Positions 15,566 to 29,459 of a stretch of DNA of 64,000 nt are shown piece after piece (position 1 is the first letter of the stretch; each line of letters starts with the position of its first letter). A model generated the notes under the pieces. It was given only the letters and a program-made list of their open reading frames with translations. It searched no databases and was not told the origin of the DNA. The stretch comes from Pseudomonas sp. MYb327. GTDB lineage: Bacteria; Pseudomonadota; Gammaproteobacteria; Pseudomonadales; Pseudomonadaceae. A program made the position numbers and the translations under genes. The DNA is taken from assembly GCF_040438925.1 (NCBI RefSeq), contig NZ_CP159258.1, forward strand, positions 1,316,001 through 1,380,000. The letters are read 5' to 3'.

Positions 15566-15590
15566 AAAAACGGCACCCTAAGGTGCCGTT
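15566..15590 (-). terminator. Rho-independent terminator of the nuo operon
   Basis: Read on the minus strand, a stem AACGGCACC/GGTGCCGTT is followed by TTTTT. Both arms equal those of the ABC operon terminator at 15358, but the loop differs. Confidence 0.85.
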
Positions 15591-15620
15591 TCTGTTTGTT
15601 GCCGCGTATCGCTTAAGCGA

Positions 15621-17084
15621 TCAACCCGCCAGGCCCGATTGCTGAACCAGGGTCAGCAGCGGTTGTGGGTAGACGCCTAGGAAGAACGCGACCAGGGCGA
15701 TGGCCAGCAGCATCACGCCGCCTGCTTTCTGTTCCCAATGCAACTGGGCATCGTGGCGACGCAGGTTCGGTTCGATCAGGTACAGGGTGACCATGACGCG
15801 CAGGTAGTAGAACACGCCGATGGCGCTGCCCAGTACCAGCGAGCCGACCAGCCACCATTGATGCGACTCTACGCCAGTGGCGATGATGTAGAACTTGCCG
15901 ATGAAGCCCGCGGTCAGCGGGATACCGGCCAGGGACAGCATCATCACGGTCAGCACGGCGGTCAGGTACGGACGGCGCCAGAATAGGCCGCGGTATTCGT
16001 ACAGGGCGTCCGCGTCACGGCCGTTGTACGGCGAGGACATCAGGGTGATCACGCCGAAAGCGCCGAGGCTGGTGATCACGTAGGTGACCAGGTACACGCC
16101 AATGGCTTCGACGGCCAGGCCTTTGCTCGCCACCAGGGCGATCAGCAGGTAGCCGAAGTGGGCGATCGACGAGTAACCCAGCAGACGCTTGAGGTTACTT
16201 TGGGTCAGGGCCAGCAGGTTACCGAACAGAATCGACGCGATGGCGATAATGGTCAGTACGTTGCTCAGCACGCCGCTGCTCGCCGCTGGTGAGATCTGGA
16301 ACAGACGCACCATCACCGCGAACACGGCCACTTTAGAAGCCGTGGCGAGGAACGCTGCAACCGGCGCCGGAGCACCTTCGTAAACGTCCGGAGTCCACAG
16401 GTGGAACGGCACCAGCGACAGTTTGAACGCCAGGCCGATCAGCATCATGCCCAGGCCCAGTTGTGCCAGGGAGCTTGGCATGCCGGTGGCCGCCAGGGCC
16501 TGGCCGATGCCGTTGAAGCTCAGGGAACCGGCGTCAGCGTAGAGCAGGGCCATACCGAACAACAGGAACGCGGAACCGGCGGCCGACAGCACCATGTACT
16601 TGATACCGGCTTCCAGCGAGCGCTTGTTGAAGAAGGCGTAGGCCACCAGACCGTAGACCGGTACCGACAGCAGTTCCAGGCCGATGAACAATCCGGCCAG
16701 GTGCTGCGCGCTGACCAGAACCAGGCCACCGGCGGCGGCCATAAGGATCAGCAAGTACAGTTCTTCACGGTTGCCCGGGTAACCCGAACCGCCATCGCCG
16801 AGGTAGGCGTGGGCGAGGGTCACACAGGCGAGGGTGGCGACCAGGATCAGCGCCATGTACAGGCAGGCAAAGGTGTCGATTTGCAGCAATGGAGTCACGG
16901 CCAGAGGCGCGACTTTCAAGGCTGGCAGGATCGACAGCAGTGCCAGGTTCAGACCTGCCACGGAAATCAGGAAGGTCTGCGAGTGGTTGCGGCGCCAGGC
17001 GATCGCCAGCATCACCACGATAATGGTGAGGCTGGTAATCAACAGCGGCGCTAGCGCGATAAAGTGTTGAGTCGTGAATTCCAT
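15621..17084 (-). CDS. nuoN: NADH-quinone oxidoreductase subunit N
   Basis: NuoN is one of three antiporter-like proton-pumping subunits in the membrane arm of complex I. The 487-residue protein has about 14 transmembrane segments and the proton-channel signature region [17 protein letters not shown], with the conserved Glu in TM5, and a Lys in [14 protein letters not shown]. The start MEFTTQHF at 17084 lies 7 bp after the nuoM stop; an upstream in-frame extension falls inside nuoM. It is the last gene of the operon, followed by a terminator. Confidence 0.96.
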   Translation of the reverse strand: MEFTTQHFIALAPLLITSLTIIVVMLAIAWRRNHSQTFLISVAGLNLALLSILPALKVAPLAVTPLLQIDTFACLYMALILVATLACVTLAHAYLGDGGSGYPGNREELYLLILMAAAGGLVLVSAQHLAGLFIGLELLSVPVYGLVAYAFFNKRSLEAGIKYMVLSAAGSAFLLFGMALLYADAGSLSFNGIGQALAATGMPSSLAQLGLGMMLIGLAFKLSLVPFHLWTPDVYEGAPAPVAAFLATASKVAVFAVMVRLFQISPAASSGVLSNVLTIIAIASILFGNLLALTQSNLKRLLGYSSIAHFGYLLIALVASKGLAVEAIGVYLVTYVITSLGAFGVITLMSSPYNGRDADALYEYRGLFWRRPYLTAVLTVMMLSLAGIPLTAGFIGKFYIIATGVESHQWWLVGSLVLGSAIGVFYYLRVMVTLYLIEPNLRRHDAQLHWEQKAGGVMLLAIALVAFFLGVYPQPLLTLVQQSGLAG

Positions 17085-17091
17085 AGCGCTC

Positions 17092-18624
17092 TTACCGGGC
17101 CGAAGCGAGTTGAGTGAAGGCGGTGCCGAGCCATTGCTGCACGCCATGCATCGTCGCGGCAGAGGTATCGAGGAACGGTTGCGGGTACACGCCGAGGTAG
17201 ATCAGCAGTGCAGCCAGACTGACCACCATGATCAGTTCGCGACCGTCCATGCCATGCAGTACCGCGTCCGATTTGGCCGGGCCGAAGTAGGCACGGTGGA
17301 TCATGATCAGCGAGTAGACCGAACCAAATACCAGGCCGGACGTGGCGATGATGGTGACCCATGGTGCGATCGGGAAGGAGCCGATCAGGATCAGGAACTC
17401 ACCGACGAAGTTACCGGTACCCGGCAAGCCCAGCGACGCGGCGGCGAAGAACAGGCTGAGGGCTGGCAGGTAAGCGATCTTCGACCACAGGCCGCCCATT
17501 TCACGCATGTCGCGGGTGTGGGTGCGTTCGTACAACTGACCACTCAGGATAAAGAGTGCCGCGGCCGACAGACCGTGAGCCAGCATCTGCATCACCGCGC
17601 CTTGCAGCGCCAGTTGGCTGCCGGAGTAGATGCCGATCAGTACGAAGCCCATGTGGGAAACGGACGAGAAGGCAATCAGGCGCTTGATGTCGGTTTGTGC
17701 GAACGCCAGGAACGCACCGTAGAAGATCCCGATCAGACCCAGGGTCATGGCAATCGGCGCGAACTCGGCCGACGCGTTCGGGAACAGCGGCAGGGCAAAA
17801 CGCAGCAGACCGTAGGCAGCAGTCTTCAGCAAGATACCGGCGAGGTCGACGGAACCTGCGGTCGGCGCCTGGGCGTGAGCGTCAGGCAACCACGAGTGGA
17901 ACGGTACGACCGGCAGTTTGACCGCGAAGGCGATGAAGAAGCCGAGCATCAGGATGTACTCGGTGGTCATCGACATCTTGGTCTTCAACAGGTCGGCGTA
18001 GTTGAAGGTAATCACGCCGGTGTCGTTGAAGTTGACCAGTACCAGGCCCAGGATCGCCACCAGCATGATCAGGCCGGAAGCCTGAGTGAAGATGAAGAAC
18101 TTGGTCGCTGCGTAGATCCGGGTTTTCTTGCCGTCCGAAGAACTGTGACCCCAGAGCGCGATGAGGAAGTACATCGGCACCAGCATCATTTCCCAGAAGA
18201 AGAAGAACATGAACAGGTCGAGGGCGAGGAACACGCCGACGACACCGCCCAGGATCCACATCAGGTTCAAGTGGAAGAAGCCCACGTGACGCTGGATTTC
18301 TTTCCACGAGCAGAGTACCGAGAGGACACCCAGCAGACCGGTCAGCATGATCATCAACAGCGACAGGCCGTCGAGGGCCAGGTGCACGTTGATGCCGAAA
18401 CGCTGGATCCAGACGTGCTTGAACTCAAGCGCCCAGGTCGGGTCGGCGCCAGGCGCCGGGGCAAATGAATAATCACCGTTGGCCCACAGCCAGAGGCCGA
18501 GGGAGAGCAACAGGGACATGGTGATCAGCGCAATCCAGCGGGGGAGGGTGGCGCCGAAGCGCTCACCCATCCAGCACAGCAGGCCGCCGATGAAGGGGAT
18601 CAGGATTAGCCAAGGCAGAATCAT
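17092..18624 (-). CDS. nuoM: NADH-quinone oxidoreductase subunit M
   Basis: NuoM is the second antiporter-like proton-pumping subunit, 510 residues with about 14 transmembrane segments. The conserved stretch [16 protein letters not shown] carries the essential TM5 Glu, and [21 protein letters not shown] is typical of the Mrp-like core. It lies 39 bp after the nuoL stop and just upstream of nuoN. Confidence 0.96.
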   Translation of the reverse strand: MILPWLILIPFIGGLLCWMGERFGATLPRWIALITMSLLLSLGLWLWANGDYSFAPAPGADPTWALEFKHVWIQRFGINVHLALDGLSLLMIMLTGLLGVLSVLCSWKEIQRHVGFFHLNLMWILGGVVGVFLALDLFMFFFFWEMMLVPMYFLIALWGHSSSDGKKTRIYAATKFFIFTQASGLIMLVAILGLVLVNFNDTGVITFNYADLLKTKMSMTTEYILMLGFFIAFAVKLPVVPFHSWLPDAHAQAPTAGSVDLAGILLKTAAYGLLRFALPLFPNASAEFAPIAMTLGLIGIFYGAFLAFAQTDIKRLIAFSSVSHMGFVLIGIYSGSQLALQGAVMQMLAHGLSAAALFILSGQLYERTHTRDMREMGGLWSKIAYLPALSLFFAAASLGLPGTGNFVGEFLILIGSFPIAPWVTIIATSGLVFGSVYSLIMIHRAYFGPAKSDAVLHGMDGRELIMVVSLAALLIYLGVYPQPFLDTSAATMHGVQQWLGTAFTQLASAR

Positions 18625-18663
18625 GACGGGTTCGTTTCCTTTCGCAAATTCGCAAGGTTCATA

Positions 18664-20517
18664 TCAGACCGCTACCAGCACGACGGCGCCGATTACCAGC
18701 ACGGCACCCGCAGCCATCGAGGCGGCATACCAACGCAGTTGACCGGTCTCGGTACGGCTCAGGGCGGTGTGACCGCCTTTGGCCATGCGCGGGATCAGAC
18801 CGATGGTCTGGTCGAGCGGGTCTTTGCGCAGGATGTGGCTGATCGCCAGGTAAGGCTTGACGAACAGTTTGTCGTAGATCCAGTCGAAGCCCCAGGCAGC
18901 GAACCACCAGGCCGAGAGGAAACGGCCGATGCCGCTGTTGGCGATCGCAGTAACGAAGCGACGCTTGCCGAGGAACAGCAGCGCGGCCAGCAGGATACCG
19001 GCCAGGGCGATGGCGCCCGAGGCGATTTCCAGGCTGTGCTTGGCTTCGCCACCGGCATGGCCGACGCTTTGCGGAAGTACGCCGTGCAGCGGTGGCACGA
19101 TCATCGCGCCGACAAATGTCGACAGAACGATCAGCACCGACAGTGGCAGCCAGTGGGCAATGCCGTGACCGGCGTGGGCTTCGGTCTTCGCTTCACCGTG
19201 GAACGCGATGAAGATCAGGCGGAAGGTGTAGAGCGAGGTCATGAACGCGCCGACCAGACCTGCGTAGAGCAGACCGTTGTTGCCGCTGGCGAACGCTTCC
19301 CAGAGGATTTCGTCCTTGGAGTAGAAGCCTGCGGTCACCAGAGGCAGGGCCGCCAGGGCCGCGCCGCCGACGATGAAGCTGGCGTAGGCCAGTGGCAGTT
19401 TCTTCCACAGGCCGCCCATCTTGAAGATGTTCTGCTCGTGGTGGCAAGCAACGATCACCGCACCGGAAGCAAGGAACAGCAGGGCCTTGAAGAAGGCGTG
19501 GGTCATCAGGTGGAAGATCGCGCCATCCCAGGCACCAACGCCCAGGGCCAGGAACATGTAGCCGATCTGGCTCATGGTCGAGTAGGCGAGGATACGCTTG
19601 ATGTCAGTCTGAACCAGTGCGGCGAAACCAGCCAGAACCAGGGTCACACCGCCGACGATGCCGACGAGGTGCAGGATTTCCGGCGCCAGGGTGAACAGGC
19701 CGTGGGTACGGGCGATCAGGTAGACACCCGCGGTCACCATGGTCGCGGCGTGGATCAGTGCCGAAACCGGGGTAGGACCGGCCATCGCATCCGCCAGCCA
19801 GGTTTGCAGTGGCAGTTGCGCGGATTTACCGACAGCGCCGCCCAGCAGCATCAGGGTGGCCATGACCATCCAGAAGTCGCCGGCCTGGAATTTCTGCGGT
19901 GCCAGCACCAGCAGTTCCTGGACGTTCAGCGTGCCCAATTGGGCAAACAGAATGAACAGGCCGATGGCCATGAACACGTCACCGATACGGGTCACGATGA
20001 AGGCTTTGAGTGCCGCGTTACCGTTGTTGCGGTTGCTGTAGTAGAAACCGATCAACAGGTACGAGCACAGGCCCACGCCTTCCCAACCGAAGTACAGGAA
20101 CAACAGGTTATCGCCCAGGATCAGGAACAGCATGCTGGCGATAAACAGGTTGGTGTAGGCGAAGAAACGCGAGTAACCGGCTTCACCGCGCATGTACCAG
20201 GACGCGAACAGGTGAATCAGGAAGCCGACGCCAACGACCACGCCGAGCATGGTCACGGACAGGCCGTCCAGATACAGCGCGAAGTTCGGCGTGAAGCCTT
20301 CCACCGCCATCCACTGCCACAACACCTGGGTGTAGTGACCGCCTTGCGGCGGGGCGACGTTGAATTGCCAGATCACGTAGGCAGTAACGATCGCCGACAG
20401 ACCGATGGAACCGACGCCAATCAGCGCGGCAAGGTTTTCCGAGATGCGTCCACGGGAGAACGACAGCAGCAGGAAACCTATGAGAGGGAATACGAAAGTC
20501 AGATAGAGAAAATTCAT
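18664..20517 (-). CDS. nuoL: NADH-quinone oxidoreductase subunit L
   Basis: NuoL is the distal proton-pumping subunit, whose long C-terminal lateral helix runs along the membrane arm. The 617-residue protein has the Mrp-like core ([18 protein letters not shown] with the TM5 Glu; [25 protein letters not shown]). Its start overlaps the nuoK stop by 4 bp (ATGA), which couples translation. Confidence 0.96.
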   Translation of the reverse strand: MNFLYLTFVFPLIGFLLLSFSRGRISENLAALIGVGSIGLSAIVTAYVIWQFNVAPPQGGHYTQVLWQWMAVEGFTPNFALYLDGLSVTMLGVVVGVGFLIHLFASWYMRGEAGYSRFFAYTNLFIASMLFLILGDNLLFLYFGWEGVGLCSYLLIGFYYSNRNNGNAALKAFIVTRIGDVFMAIGLFILFAQLGTLNVQELLVLAPQKFQAGDFWMVMATLMLLGGAVGKSAQLPLQTWLADAMAGPTPVSALIHAATMVTAGVYLIARTHGLFTLAPEILHLVGIVGGVTLVLAGFAALVQTDIKRILAYSTMSQIGYMFLALGVGAWDGAIFHLMTHAFFKALLFLASGAVIVACHHEQNIFKMGGLWKKLPLAYASFIVGGAALAALPLVTAGFYSKDEILWEAFASGNNGLLYAGLVGAFMTSLYTFRLIFIAFHGEAKTEAHAGHGIAHWLPLSVLIVLSTFVGAMIVPPLHGVLPQSVGHAGGEAKHSLEIASGAIALAGILLAALLFLGKRRFVTAIANSGIGRFLSAWWFAAWGFDWIYDKLFVKPYLAISHILRKDPLDQTIGLIPRMAKGGHTALSRTETGQLRWYAASMAAGAVLVIGAVVLVAV

Positions 20518-20822
20518 CCGCGCATCTCACTGGCAGCGTCGATATCGAGCGTGTGGAAGCGGCGATACAGTTGCAGCAGGATCGCCAGGCCAATACTGGC
20601 CTCGGCGGCTGCCAGGCTGATCACCAGAATGAACATGATCTGTCCATCCGGCTGCGCCCAGCGGCTACCGGCAACGATGAACGCCAAAGCGGAGGCATTC
20701 ATCATGACCTCCAGGCTCATCAGCACGAAAAGGATGTTGCGGCGGACCATCAGGCCGACCAGACCGAGGCAGAACAGGATGCCGGCGACCGCCAGACCAT
20801 GCTCCATGGGGATAGCAGGCAT
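20514..20822 (-). CDS. nuoK: NADH-quinone oxidoreductase subunit K
   Basis: NuoK is a 102-residue, three-helix subunit of the membrane arm with conserved membrane glutamates (SLEVMMNA in TM2, and [11 protein letters not shown] in TM3) that take part in proton transfer. Two ATGs are possible. The one at 20828 is only 2 bp from AAGGAG, while the one at 20822 has 8 bp and starts the family N-terminus [10 protein letters not shown], so 20822 was chosen. Confidence 0.94.
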   Translation of the reverse strand: MPAIPMEHGLAVAGILFCLGLVGLMVRRNILFVLMSLEVMMNASALAFIVAGSRWAQPDGQIMFILVISLAAAEASIGLAILLQLYRRFHTLDIDAASEMRG

Positions 20823-20824
20823 CG

Positions 20825-21328
20825 TCATTGCTCCTTGGCTTCGTTGCGGCCCAAGTGGAACGCCGTGACGGCTGCGGCGAGCAGCAGCATCGAGGCGAGT
20901 TCGACCACCAGCAGGTAAGGACCGAACAGGCTGATGCCCACGGCCTTGGCGTCTACGGTGGTGTGGCCGACGGCCTGGCCGCTCTGGTGGGCGAACAGCA
21001 CGTACAGCAGTTCAGCCAGCAGCAGGGCGCCGAGAATGACCGGGCCGAGCCAGATGCCGGGCTTGAGCCAGACGCGCTCTTGCTGAACCGAGGCCGGGCC
21101 GAGGTTCAGCATCATCACCACGAACACGAACAGCACCATGATGGCGCCAGCGTAGGCGATCACTTCCAGGACACCGGCGAACGGTGCGCCGAGGGCGAAG
21201 AACGTCATGGCCACGGCGATCAGCGAAATGATCAGGTAGAGCAGGGCGTGCACAGGGTTGGTGTTGGTGATCACGCGAAGCGTGGACACCACAGCGATAC
21301 CCGATGCGAAATAGAAAGCGAATTCCAT
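20825..21328 (-). CDS. nuoJ: NADH-quinone oxidoreductase subunit J
   Basis: NuoJ is a 167-residue membrane-arm subunit with five helices. The conserved helix [20 protein letters not shown] contains the tyrosine and pi-bulge region linked to quinone-driven changes. It is 9 bp downstream of nuoI, and its stop lies 2 bp from the nuoK start. Confidence 0.95.
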   Translation of the reverse strand: MEFAFYFASGIAVVSTLRVITNTNPVHALLYLIISLIAVAMTFFALGAPFAGVLEVIAYAGAIMVLFVFVVMMLNLGPASVQQERVWLKPGIWLGPVILGALLLAELLYVLFAHQSGQAVGHTTVDAKAVGISLFGPYLLVVELASMLLLAAAVTAFHLGRNEAKEQ

Positions 21329-21337
21329 CTTTCTTCC

Positions 21338-21883
21338 TTAAGGCAGCAAGCTCTTCACGTTGATCGGTTCGGCTTCATTCTGCGCGGAGCCTTTCGGCTT
21401 ACCGGCAATTGCCATACCTGCAACACGATAGAAGTTGTAATCAGGGTTTTTGCCGGGGCCGGAGATCAGCAGATCTTCTTTCTCGTACACCAGGTCCTGA
21501 CGTTTGAACTCGGCCATTTCGAAATCCGGCGTGAGCTGGATCGCGGTGGTCGGGCAGGCTTCCTCGCAGAGGCCGCAAAAGATGCAGCGCGAGAAGTTGA
21601 TGCGGAAGAAGTCCGGGTACCAGCGACCGTCTTCGGTTTCAGCTTTCTGCAACGAGATGCAACCGACCGGGCATGCCACGGCGCACAGGTTGCACGCTAC
21701 ACAACGCTCTTCGCCGTCGGGGTCGCGGGTCAGGACGATACGGCCACGGTAGCGCGGCGGCAGGTAAACCGGTTCTTCCGGGTACTGCAGCGTGTCGCGC
21801 TTGCGGAAGGCGTGGCCGAAAATCATCACCAGGCTGCGAAGCTGGGTGAAGAAGCCATGCACGATGTCAATTATGTACTTCAT
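21338..21883 (-). CDS. nuoI: NADH-quinone oxidoreductase subunit I, 2x[4Fe-4S]
   Basis: NuoI is the 8Fe ferredoxin-like subunit carrying clusters N6a and N6b, which pass electrons to N2 in NuoB. The 181-residue protein has two complete CxxCxxCxxxCP motifs: [12 protein letters not shown] and [12 protein letters not shown]. Length and N-terminus ([11 protein letters not shown]) are typical for Pseudomonas. Confidence 0.96.
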   Translation of the reverse strand: MKYIIDIVHGFFTQLRSLVMIFGHAFRKRDTLQYPEEPVYLPPRYRGRIVLTRDPDGEERCVACNLCAVACPVGCISLQKAETEDGRWYPDFFRINFSRCIFCGLCEEACPTTAIQLTPDFEMAEFKRQDLVYEKEDLLISGPGKNPDYNFYRVAGMAIAGKPKGSAQNEAEPINVKSLLP

Positions 21884-21895
21884 GATTCTCTATCC

Positions 21896-22903
21896 TCACT
21901 GAGCCGCGACGGCGGGCGTGTTGAGCAACACGATCGCAGCGGTCACCAGCATGTTGACGAGGGTCAGCGGCAAGCAGAACTTCCAGCTGAAATCCATCAC
22001 TTGGTCATACCGTGGGCGCGGAATCGAGGCGCGCAACAGGATGAAGATCATGATGAAGAACGCGGTTTTCAGTGCAAACCAGATGAACGGGATCTGCGGC
22101 AAGATGCCGAACGGACCGTGCCAGCCACCGAAGAACAAGGTCACCAGCAGCGCCGAAATCAACACGATGCCGATGTACTCACCGACGAAAAACATGCCCC
22201 ATTTCATGCCGGCGTATTCAATGTGGTAACCGTCGGCCAGTTCCTGTTCCGCTTCCGGCTGGTCGAACGGGTGACGGTGAGTCACGGCCACGCCAGCAAT
22301 GAAGAAGGTCAGGAAACCGAAGATCTGCGGAATGATGAACCACAGGTTCTGCGCCTGATATTCAACGATGTCGCGCATGTTGAACGAGCCGACCTGGATC
22401 ACGATGCCCATCAGCGACAGGCCCATGAACACTTCGTACGACACGGTCTGCGCCGAGGCCCGCAAGCTGCCCAGCAGGGCGAACTTGTTGTTACTCGACC
22501 AACCGGCGAACAACACCGCGTAGACCGACAGGCCGGCCATGGCGAAGAAGAACAGGATGCCGATGTTGATGTCCGCCACGCCCCAGGTCGGGGTGATCGG
22601 GATGATCGCGAAGGCAATCAGCAGGGCGCTCATGGCCACAACCGGTGCCAGGGTAAAGATCATCTTGTCGGCGAATGGAGGCGTCCAGTCTTCCTTGAAG
22701 AACATCTTGATCATGTCGGCAGCGATCTGGAACGCGCCGAACGGGCCAACGCGGTTCGGACCGTAACGGTCCTGCCAGAGGGCGAGCAAACGACGCTCGA
22801 CCCAGCTGAGCAGGGCGCCGCAGACCACCACGGCGAGCAGAATCACCACGGCCTTGAGGACCGCGATGATGATGTCGATCACTTCAGGAGTGAACAAGGT
22901 CAT
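21896..22903 (-). CDS. nuoH: NADH-quinone oxidoreductase subunit H
   Basis: NuoH is the 335-residue, eight-helix heel subunit that forms much of the quinone chamber. Conserved parts are [21 protein letters not shown] in the first cytoplasmic loop and [17 protein letters not shown], which is rich in acidic residues. The start overlaps the nuoG stop by 4 bp. Confidence 0.96.
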   Translation of the reverse strand: MTLFTPEVIDIIIAVLKAVVILLAVVVCGALLSWVERRLLALWQDRYGPNRVGPFGAFQIAADMIKMFFKEDWTPPFADKMIFTLAPVVAMSALLIAFAIIPITPTWGVADINIGILFFFAMAGLSVYAVLFAGWSSNNKFALLGSLRASAQTVSYEVFMGLSLMGIVIQVGSFNMRDIVEYQAQNLWFIIPQIFGFLTFFIAGVAVTHRHPFDQPEAEQELADGYHIEYAGMKWGMFFVGEYIGIVLISALLVTLFFGGWHGPFGILPQIPFIWFALKTAFFIMIFILLRASIPRPRYDQVMDFSWKFCLPLTLVNMLVTAAIVLLNTPAVAAQ

Positions 22904-25614
22904 TGAGCTGCCTCCTGCAGACCGTCAACGGATTTGCCAAAGATCGCAGGCGGAATGCCGGCGATGCCCGCCGGCAGTGCAACCAGCCCAGCGCCCAACT
23001 CTTCATTGATGCGCAGCGGCAGACGCAGGGTCTGGCCGGCCACGTTCAAGCTGAGCATGGCGCCATCGTTGACACCCAAGCGGTCGGCTTCGGACTTGGC
23101 CAGAGCAACATAAGCAGCCGGAATGCGTTCCTGGACCGGGGCGGCTTTCGAAGAGTTCTCTTCGCTGCCGAACAGGTGGAAGAACGGCACGACTTGCCAG
23201 GTGCCTTGAGCCGGGTTGAACGCGCGCGGGACACTGGCGAACCAGTTCAGCGAGTCACCATTGCTTTCGATCAGGCGGGTGCCCGGGTCGCCAGCACGGA
23301 TGTGACCACCGACTTCGTCCTGGAACTTGTTCCAGGCCTGCGGCGAGTTCCAGCCCGGAGACCAGGCGAATGGCACTTGCTGACGCGGTTCGGCCGAGCC
23401 CGAGTAACCTTCCATCGAGAAGGCGAACGCGGTGTCTTTGTCCTGCGGAGTACGCGGTTCATGGACGCTGATGTCAGCACGCATGGCGGTACGACCGGAG
23501 TAACGCAGCGGTTCACGGGCCAGTTTCATGCCCTTGATGCGGAACGCGGCGGACGGTGCGGCATCGACGATACGGTTCAGGATCGAAGTGCTGTCTGCGA
23601 CAGCGGCGGTGACGTGGTCCAGTTGGGTCCAGTCAATCGGCTGGTTCAGCAGGGTTGCGCGCAGGGCATGCAGCCAGCGCCAGCCTTCGTGAACCAGAAT
23701 GCTCGCGTCCATGTACTTCGGATCGAAAACCTGGAAGAAGCGCTGGGCGCGGCCTTCCTGGCTGACCAGCGTACCGTCGCCTTCAGCGAAGCTGGCGGCT
23801 GGCAGAACCAGGTGCGCGCGATCGCTGGTGGCGGTCTTCTGGTGGTCAGCCACGATCACCACTTTCGCGGCGGTCAGGGCGGCATCGACCTTGGCTTTAT
23901 CGGTACGGGTGTACAGATCGTTTTCCAGTACGACGATGGCGTCGGCCTGGCCGTCGATCACGGCTTGCAGCGCGGCGTCGACCGATTCACCACCGAGCAT
24001 GGCCAGGCCGAGGCTGTTGGCCTCTGGCACGATCAGGCTGATGGAACCGTTCTTCTCGCGCAGCTTCAGGGCTTTGGCGATGTTCGCAGCCGCTTCGATC
24101 AGCGCCTTGGAACCCAACGAGGTACCGGCAATGATCAGTGGACGCTTGGCCGCGAGCAGGGCGTCGGCGATGCGCTTGGCCAGTTCGAGGGCTTCAGCGT
24201 CCAGGCCTTCAACGGCTGGAGCGCTCGCGTCGAGGGCGTGAGCCACGGCGAAACCGATGCGGGCCAGGTCGTCGGGAGCAGCGTGAACGCACTCTTCGGC
24301 GATGTCGTCGAGCTTGGTTTCAGCCAGGCTGGCGATGAACAGTGGGTTCAGCGCGTGCTGGCCAATGTTCTTCACCGCGGCGTCGAGCCAAGGCTGAACG
24401 CGCATGGCGTCGGCCATGTCTTCGGCCTTGCCCTTGACCGATTGACGCAGGGACAGCGCCACGCGGGCAGCGGTCTGGGTCAGGTCTTCACCGAGGACGA
24501 AAATCGCATCGTGATCTTCGATGTCGCGCATGTTCGGCACTGGCAGCGGGCTGTCTTTCAGCACTTGCAGAACCAGACGGATGCGCTCCAGTTCGGCGGC
24601 TTCGATACCGGAGTAGAAGTGCTCGGCACCGACCAGTTCGCGCAACGCGTAGTTGCTTTCGAGGCTGGCGCGAGGCGAACCGATACCGACGATGTTACGA
24701 CCGCGCAGCAGGTCGGCGGCTTTATCCAGCGCTTCGTCGAGGCTCAGCTTGGTGCCGTTGGCCAGCAGCGGCTGACGCGGACGGTCTTCGCGGTTGACGT
24801 AGCCATAGCCGAAACGGCCACGGTCGCACAGGAAGTACTGGTTTACCGAACCGTTGAAGCGGTTTTCGATACGACGCAGTTCACCGTAGCGCTCACCCGG
24901 GGAGATGTTGCAACCGCTGGAGCAGCCATGGCAGATGCTCGGCGAGAACTGCATGTCCCACTTGCGGTTGTAGCGCTCGGAGTGAGTCTTGTCGGTGAAC
25001 ACACCGGTCGGGCAGACCTCGGTGAGGTTGCCGGAGAACTCGCTTTCCAGGGTGCCGTCTTCAACGCGACCGAAGTACACGTTGTCGTGCGCGCCAAACA
25101 CACCGAGGTCGGTGCCGCCAGCGTAGTCCTTATAGAAGCGCACGCAGCGGTAGCAAGCGATGCAGCGGTTCATTTCGTGGGAAATGAACGGGCCCAGTTG
25201 CTGGTTCTGGTGAGTACGCTTGGTGAAGCGGTAACGGCGCTCGTTGTGGCCGGTCATTACCGTCATGTCTTGCAGGTGGCAGTGACCGCCTTCTTCACAG
25301 ACCGGGCAGTCGTGAGGGTGGTTGGTCATCAGCCATTCAACAACACTGGCGCGGAACGCCTTGGACTCTTCATCTTCGATGGAGATCCAGGTGTTGTCGG
25401 TGGCAGGGGTCATGCAGGACATGACGATACGACCACGGGTGTCGTTTTCGTCGGTGTACTGCTTGACCGCGCACTGGCGGCAAGCGCCAACGCTGCCGAG
25501 GGCAGGGTGCCAGCAGAAATACGGAATATCGAGGCCCAGAGACAGACATGCCTGTAACAGGTTGTCTGCCCCATCGACTTCGAGCGCTTTGCCGTCTACG
25601 TGGATAGTGGCCAT
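22900..25614 (-). CDS. nuoG: NADH-quinone oxidoreductase subunit G
   Basis: NuoG is the 904-residue large iron-sulfur subunit of the peripheral arm. It shows ligands for N1b ([15 protein letters not shown]), N5 ([14 protein letters not shown], with the His ligand), N4 (CIACYRC with a later CPTGVF) and the extra bacterial cluster N7 (CHGCSSGC). The rest is a molybdopterin-oxidoreductase-like fold without cofactor function. A 136-bp gap with a strong hairpin separates it from nuoF, the largest gap in the operon. Confidence 0.97.
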   Translation of the reverse strand: MATIHVDGKALEVDGADNLLQACLSLGLDIPYFCWHPALGSVGACRQCAVKQYTDENDTRGRIVMSCMTPATDNTWISIEDEESKAFRASVVEWLMTNHPHDCPVCEEGGHCHLQDMTVMTGHNERRYRFTKRTHQNQQLGPFISHEMNRCIACYRCVRFYKDYAGGTDLGVFGAHDNVYFGRVEDGTLESEFSGNLTEVCPTGVFTDKTHSERYNRKWDMQFSPSICHGCSSGCNISPGERYGELRRIENRFNGSVNQYFLCDRGRFGYGYVNREDRPRQPLLANGTKLSLDEALDKAADLLRGRNIVGIGSPRASLESNYALRELVGAEHFYSGIEAAELERIRLVLQVLKDSPLPVPNMRDIEDHDAIFVLGEDLTQTAARVALSLRQSVKGKAEDMADAMRVQPWLDAAVKNIGQHALNPLFIASLAETKLDDIAEECVHAAPDDLARIGFAVAHALDASAPAVEGLDAEALELAKRIADALLAAKRPLIIAGTSLGSKALIEAAANIAKALKLREKNGSISLIVPEANSLGLAMLGGESVDAALQAVIDGQADAIVVLENDLYTRTDKAKVDAALTAAKVVIVADHQKTATSDRAHLVLPAASFAEGDGTLVSQEGRAQRFFQVFDPKYMDASILVHEGWRWLHALRATLLNQPIDWTQLDHVTAAVADSTSILNRIVDAAPSAAFRIKGMKLAREPLRYSGRTAMRADISVHEPRTPQDKDTAFAFSMEGYSGSAEPRQQVPFAWSPGWNSPQAWNKFQDEVGGHIRAGDPGTRLIESNGDSLNWFASVPRAFNPAQGTWQVVPFFHLFGSEENSSKAAPVQERIPAAYVALAKSEADRLGVNDGAMLSLNVAGQTLRLPLRINEELGAGLVALPAGIAGIPPAIFGKSVDGLQEAAQ

Positions 25615-25712
25615 GGTTCAAAGTTCTTCGTTGGCCCGGTGTCAGCGGGCGTGGCTAATGGAATCTTGTTGTCCGCGTGAATCAACACAGCCGTTAAAGG
25701 CGTCATCACACG

Positions 25713-25744
25713 AAAAGCGAAGGGCACGGACCCTTCGCTTTTTT
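25713..25744. terminator. Strong hairpin between nuoF and nuoG
   Basis: Twelve-base arms AAAAGCGAAGGG and CCCTTCGCTTTT enclose the loop CACGGA. On the plus strand the stem ends in six Ts, a good terminator for antisense transcription. In the operon direction only four Ts, themselves in the stem, precede CGTG, so it may be a leaky terminator or an mRNA-stabilising or processing hairpin. Confidence 0.55.
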
Positions 25745-25750
25745 AAGCGT

Positions 25751-27106
25751 TTACGCGCCGATTACGATCGGCCTTGCCAGAGGCGGGACGGCGGCGCTGA
25801 CTGGCGCGATACCGGCTTCGAACTCATGGCGGAAGTATTTGATTGCGCTGCCCAACGGCTCCACGGCGCCCGGTGCGTGAGCACAGAAGGTCTTGCCTGG
25901 GCCAAGGAAACCGACCAGACCCAGCAGGGTCTCGATGTCGCCTGGCTGGCCTTCACCGTTCTCGATGGCCATCAGGAGCTTGACGCTCCATGGCAAACCA
26001 TCGCGACAAGGGGTGCAGAAGCCGCAGGATTCGCGAGCGAAGAACTGCTCCATGTTGCGCAGCAGGGACACCATGTTGACGCTGTCGTCCACCGCCATGG
26101 CCAGGCCGGTACCCATACGGGTGCCCACTTTGGCGATGCCGCCGGCGTACATTTGTGCGTCGAGGTGTTCCGGCAACAGGAAACCGGTACCGGCGCCGCC
26201 TGGCTGCCAGGCTTTGAGCTTGAAGCCGTCGCGCATGCCGCCGGCGTAGTCTTCGAACAGCTCGCGACCGGTGACGCCGAACGGCAGTTCCCACAGACCC
26301 GGGTTCTTGACCTTGCCGGAGAAGCCCATGAGCTTGGTGCCCATGTCTTCGCTGCCTTCGCGGGCCAACGATTTGTACCAGTCTACGCCGTCGGCAATGA
26401 TCGCCGGGACGTTGCACAGGGTTTCGACGTTGTTCACGCAAGTCGGCTTGCCCCACACGCCAACGGCGGCAGGGAAGGGCGGTTTGGAGCGCGGATTGGC
26501 GCGGCGGCCCTCGAGGGAGTTGATCAGTGCGGTTTCTTCACCGCAAATGTAACGCCCGGCACCGGTGTGGACGAACAGCTCGAAATCGAAGCCGCTGCCC
26601 AGGATGTTCTTGCCCAGCAGGCCCGCTGCCTTGGCTTCTTCCACGGCACGGTTGAGGTGCTTGGCGGCAGTGGTGTACTCGCCACGCAGGAAGATATAGC
26701 CGCGGTAGGTTTTCAGCGCGCGGGCACTGATCAGCATGCCTTCGATCAGCAGATGGGGCAGTTGCTCCATCAGCATGCGGTCTTTCCAGGTGTTCGGCTC
26801 CATTTCATCCGCGTTGCACAGCAGGTAGCGGATGTTGATGGATTCGTCCTTTGGCATCAGGCCCCACTTGACACCCGTGGGGAAGCCTGCACCGCCGCGA
26901 CCCTTGAGGCCGGCGTCTTTCACGGTCTGGACGATATCGTCCTGAGCCATGTCGGCGAAGGCTTTGCGCGCAGCGGCGTAACCGTTCTTGGCCTGGTACT
27001 CGTCGAGCCATACGGCTTCGCCGTCGTCACGCAGACGCCAGGTGAGCGGGTGGGTCTCGGCCGAACGCTTGATGCGGTTGGCCGGGCCGAAAGAAGTCAG
27101 GGTCAT
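25751..27106 (-). CDS. nuoF: NADH-quinone oxidoreductase subunit F
   Basis: NuoF is the 451-residue NADH-oxidising subunit that binds FMN and cluster N3. The glycine-rich [14 protein letters not shown] binds FMN and NADH, and the N3 ligands are [10 protein letters not shown] plus a later Cys in KTFCAHAPG. The start overlaps the nuoE stop by 4 bp. It forms the NADH module with NuoE and NuoG. Confidence 0.97.
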   Translation of the reverse strand: MTLTSFGPANRIKRSAETHPLTWRLRDDGEAVWLDEYQAKNGYAAARKAFADMAQDDIVQTVKDAGLKGRGGAGFPTGVKWGLMPKDESINIRYLLCNADEMEPNTWKDRMLMEQLPHLLIEGMLISARALKTYRGYIFLRGEYTTAAKHLNRAVEEAKAAGLLGKNILGSGFDFELFVHTGAGRYICGEETALINSLEGRRANPRSKPPFPAAVGVWGKPTCVNNVETLCNVPAIIADGVDWYKSLAREGSEDMGTKLMGFSGKVKNPGLWELPFGVTGRELFEDYAGGMRDGFKLKAWQPGGAGTGFLLPEHLDAQMYAGGIAKVGTRMGTGLAMAVDDSVNMVSLLRNMEQFFARESCGFCTPCRDGLPWSVKLLMAIENGEGQPGDIETLLGLVGFLGPGKTFCAHAPGAVEPLGSAIKYFRHEFEAGIAPVSAAVPPLARPIVIGA

Positions 27107-27600
27107 ACGTAGCCCTCGAGCAATTTGGCAACGCCTGCTGGCTGCACATCACCGAAAGTGTCGTCGTCGATCATCAACGCCGGCGCCTTGTCGCAGTTGC
27201 CGAGGCAGCAGACCGGCAGCAGGGTGAAACGACCGTCGGCGGTGGTTTGACCCAGGCCGATGCCGAGTTTGCTCTGGATTTCGCTGACCACGGATTCATG
27301 GCCGCCGATGTAGCAGACCATGCTGTCGCAGACGCGAATGATGTGACGACCCACCGGCTGACGGAAGATCTGGCTATAGAAAGTTGCCACACCTTCAACG
27401 TCGCTCGCTGGAATGCCGAGGATCTCGCCGATGGCGTACAGAGCGCCATCCGGCACCCAACCACGTTCCTTCTGGACGATCTTCAGGGCTTCGATGGACG
27501 CCGCGCGCGGGTCTTCGTAGTGATGCAACTCGTGCTCGATGGCCGAGCGCTCGGTTTCACTCAAGGTGAAACGGTCTGTCTGGATAAGCGTGCTGTTCAT
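27103..27600 (-). CDS. nuoE: NADH-quinone oxidoreductase subunit E
   Basis: NuoE is the 165-residue thioredoxin-like [2Fe-2S] subunit (cluster N1a). The four ligands are in CDSMVC and in CCLGNC. It lies only 2 bp downstream of nuoCD and overlaps nuoF, so translation is probably coupled. Confidence 0.96.
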   Translation of the reverse strand: MNSTLIQTDRFTLSETERSAIEHELHHYEDPRAASIEALKIVQKERGWVPDGALYAIGEILGIPASDVEGVATFYSQIFRQPVGRHIIRVCDSMVCYIGGHESVVSEIQSKLGIGLGQTTADGRFTLLPVCCLGNCDKAPALMIDDDTFGDVQPAGVAKLLEGYV

Positions 27601-27602
27601 GC

Positions 27603-29393
<1,791 letters not shown>

Positions 29394-29459
29394 TTATCGC
29401 TTTCGGTCAACGTAAAGAATGAAGCCAGTTGTTCGTTTCTTTGAAACAGCAGAACTGGA

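Noticed and set aside
18739..25557. Very long open frames on the plus strand opposite nuoL, nuoJ-H and nuoG (up to 884 codons)
   Set aside because: They mirror the codon structure of the GC-rich nuo genes, have low-complexity composition rich in Gln, His, Arg and Val, and no family motifs.
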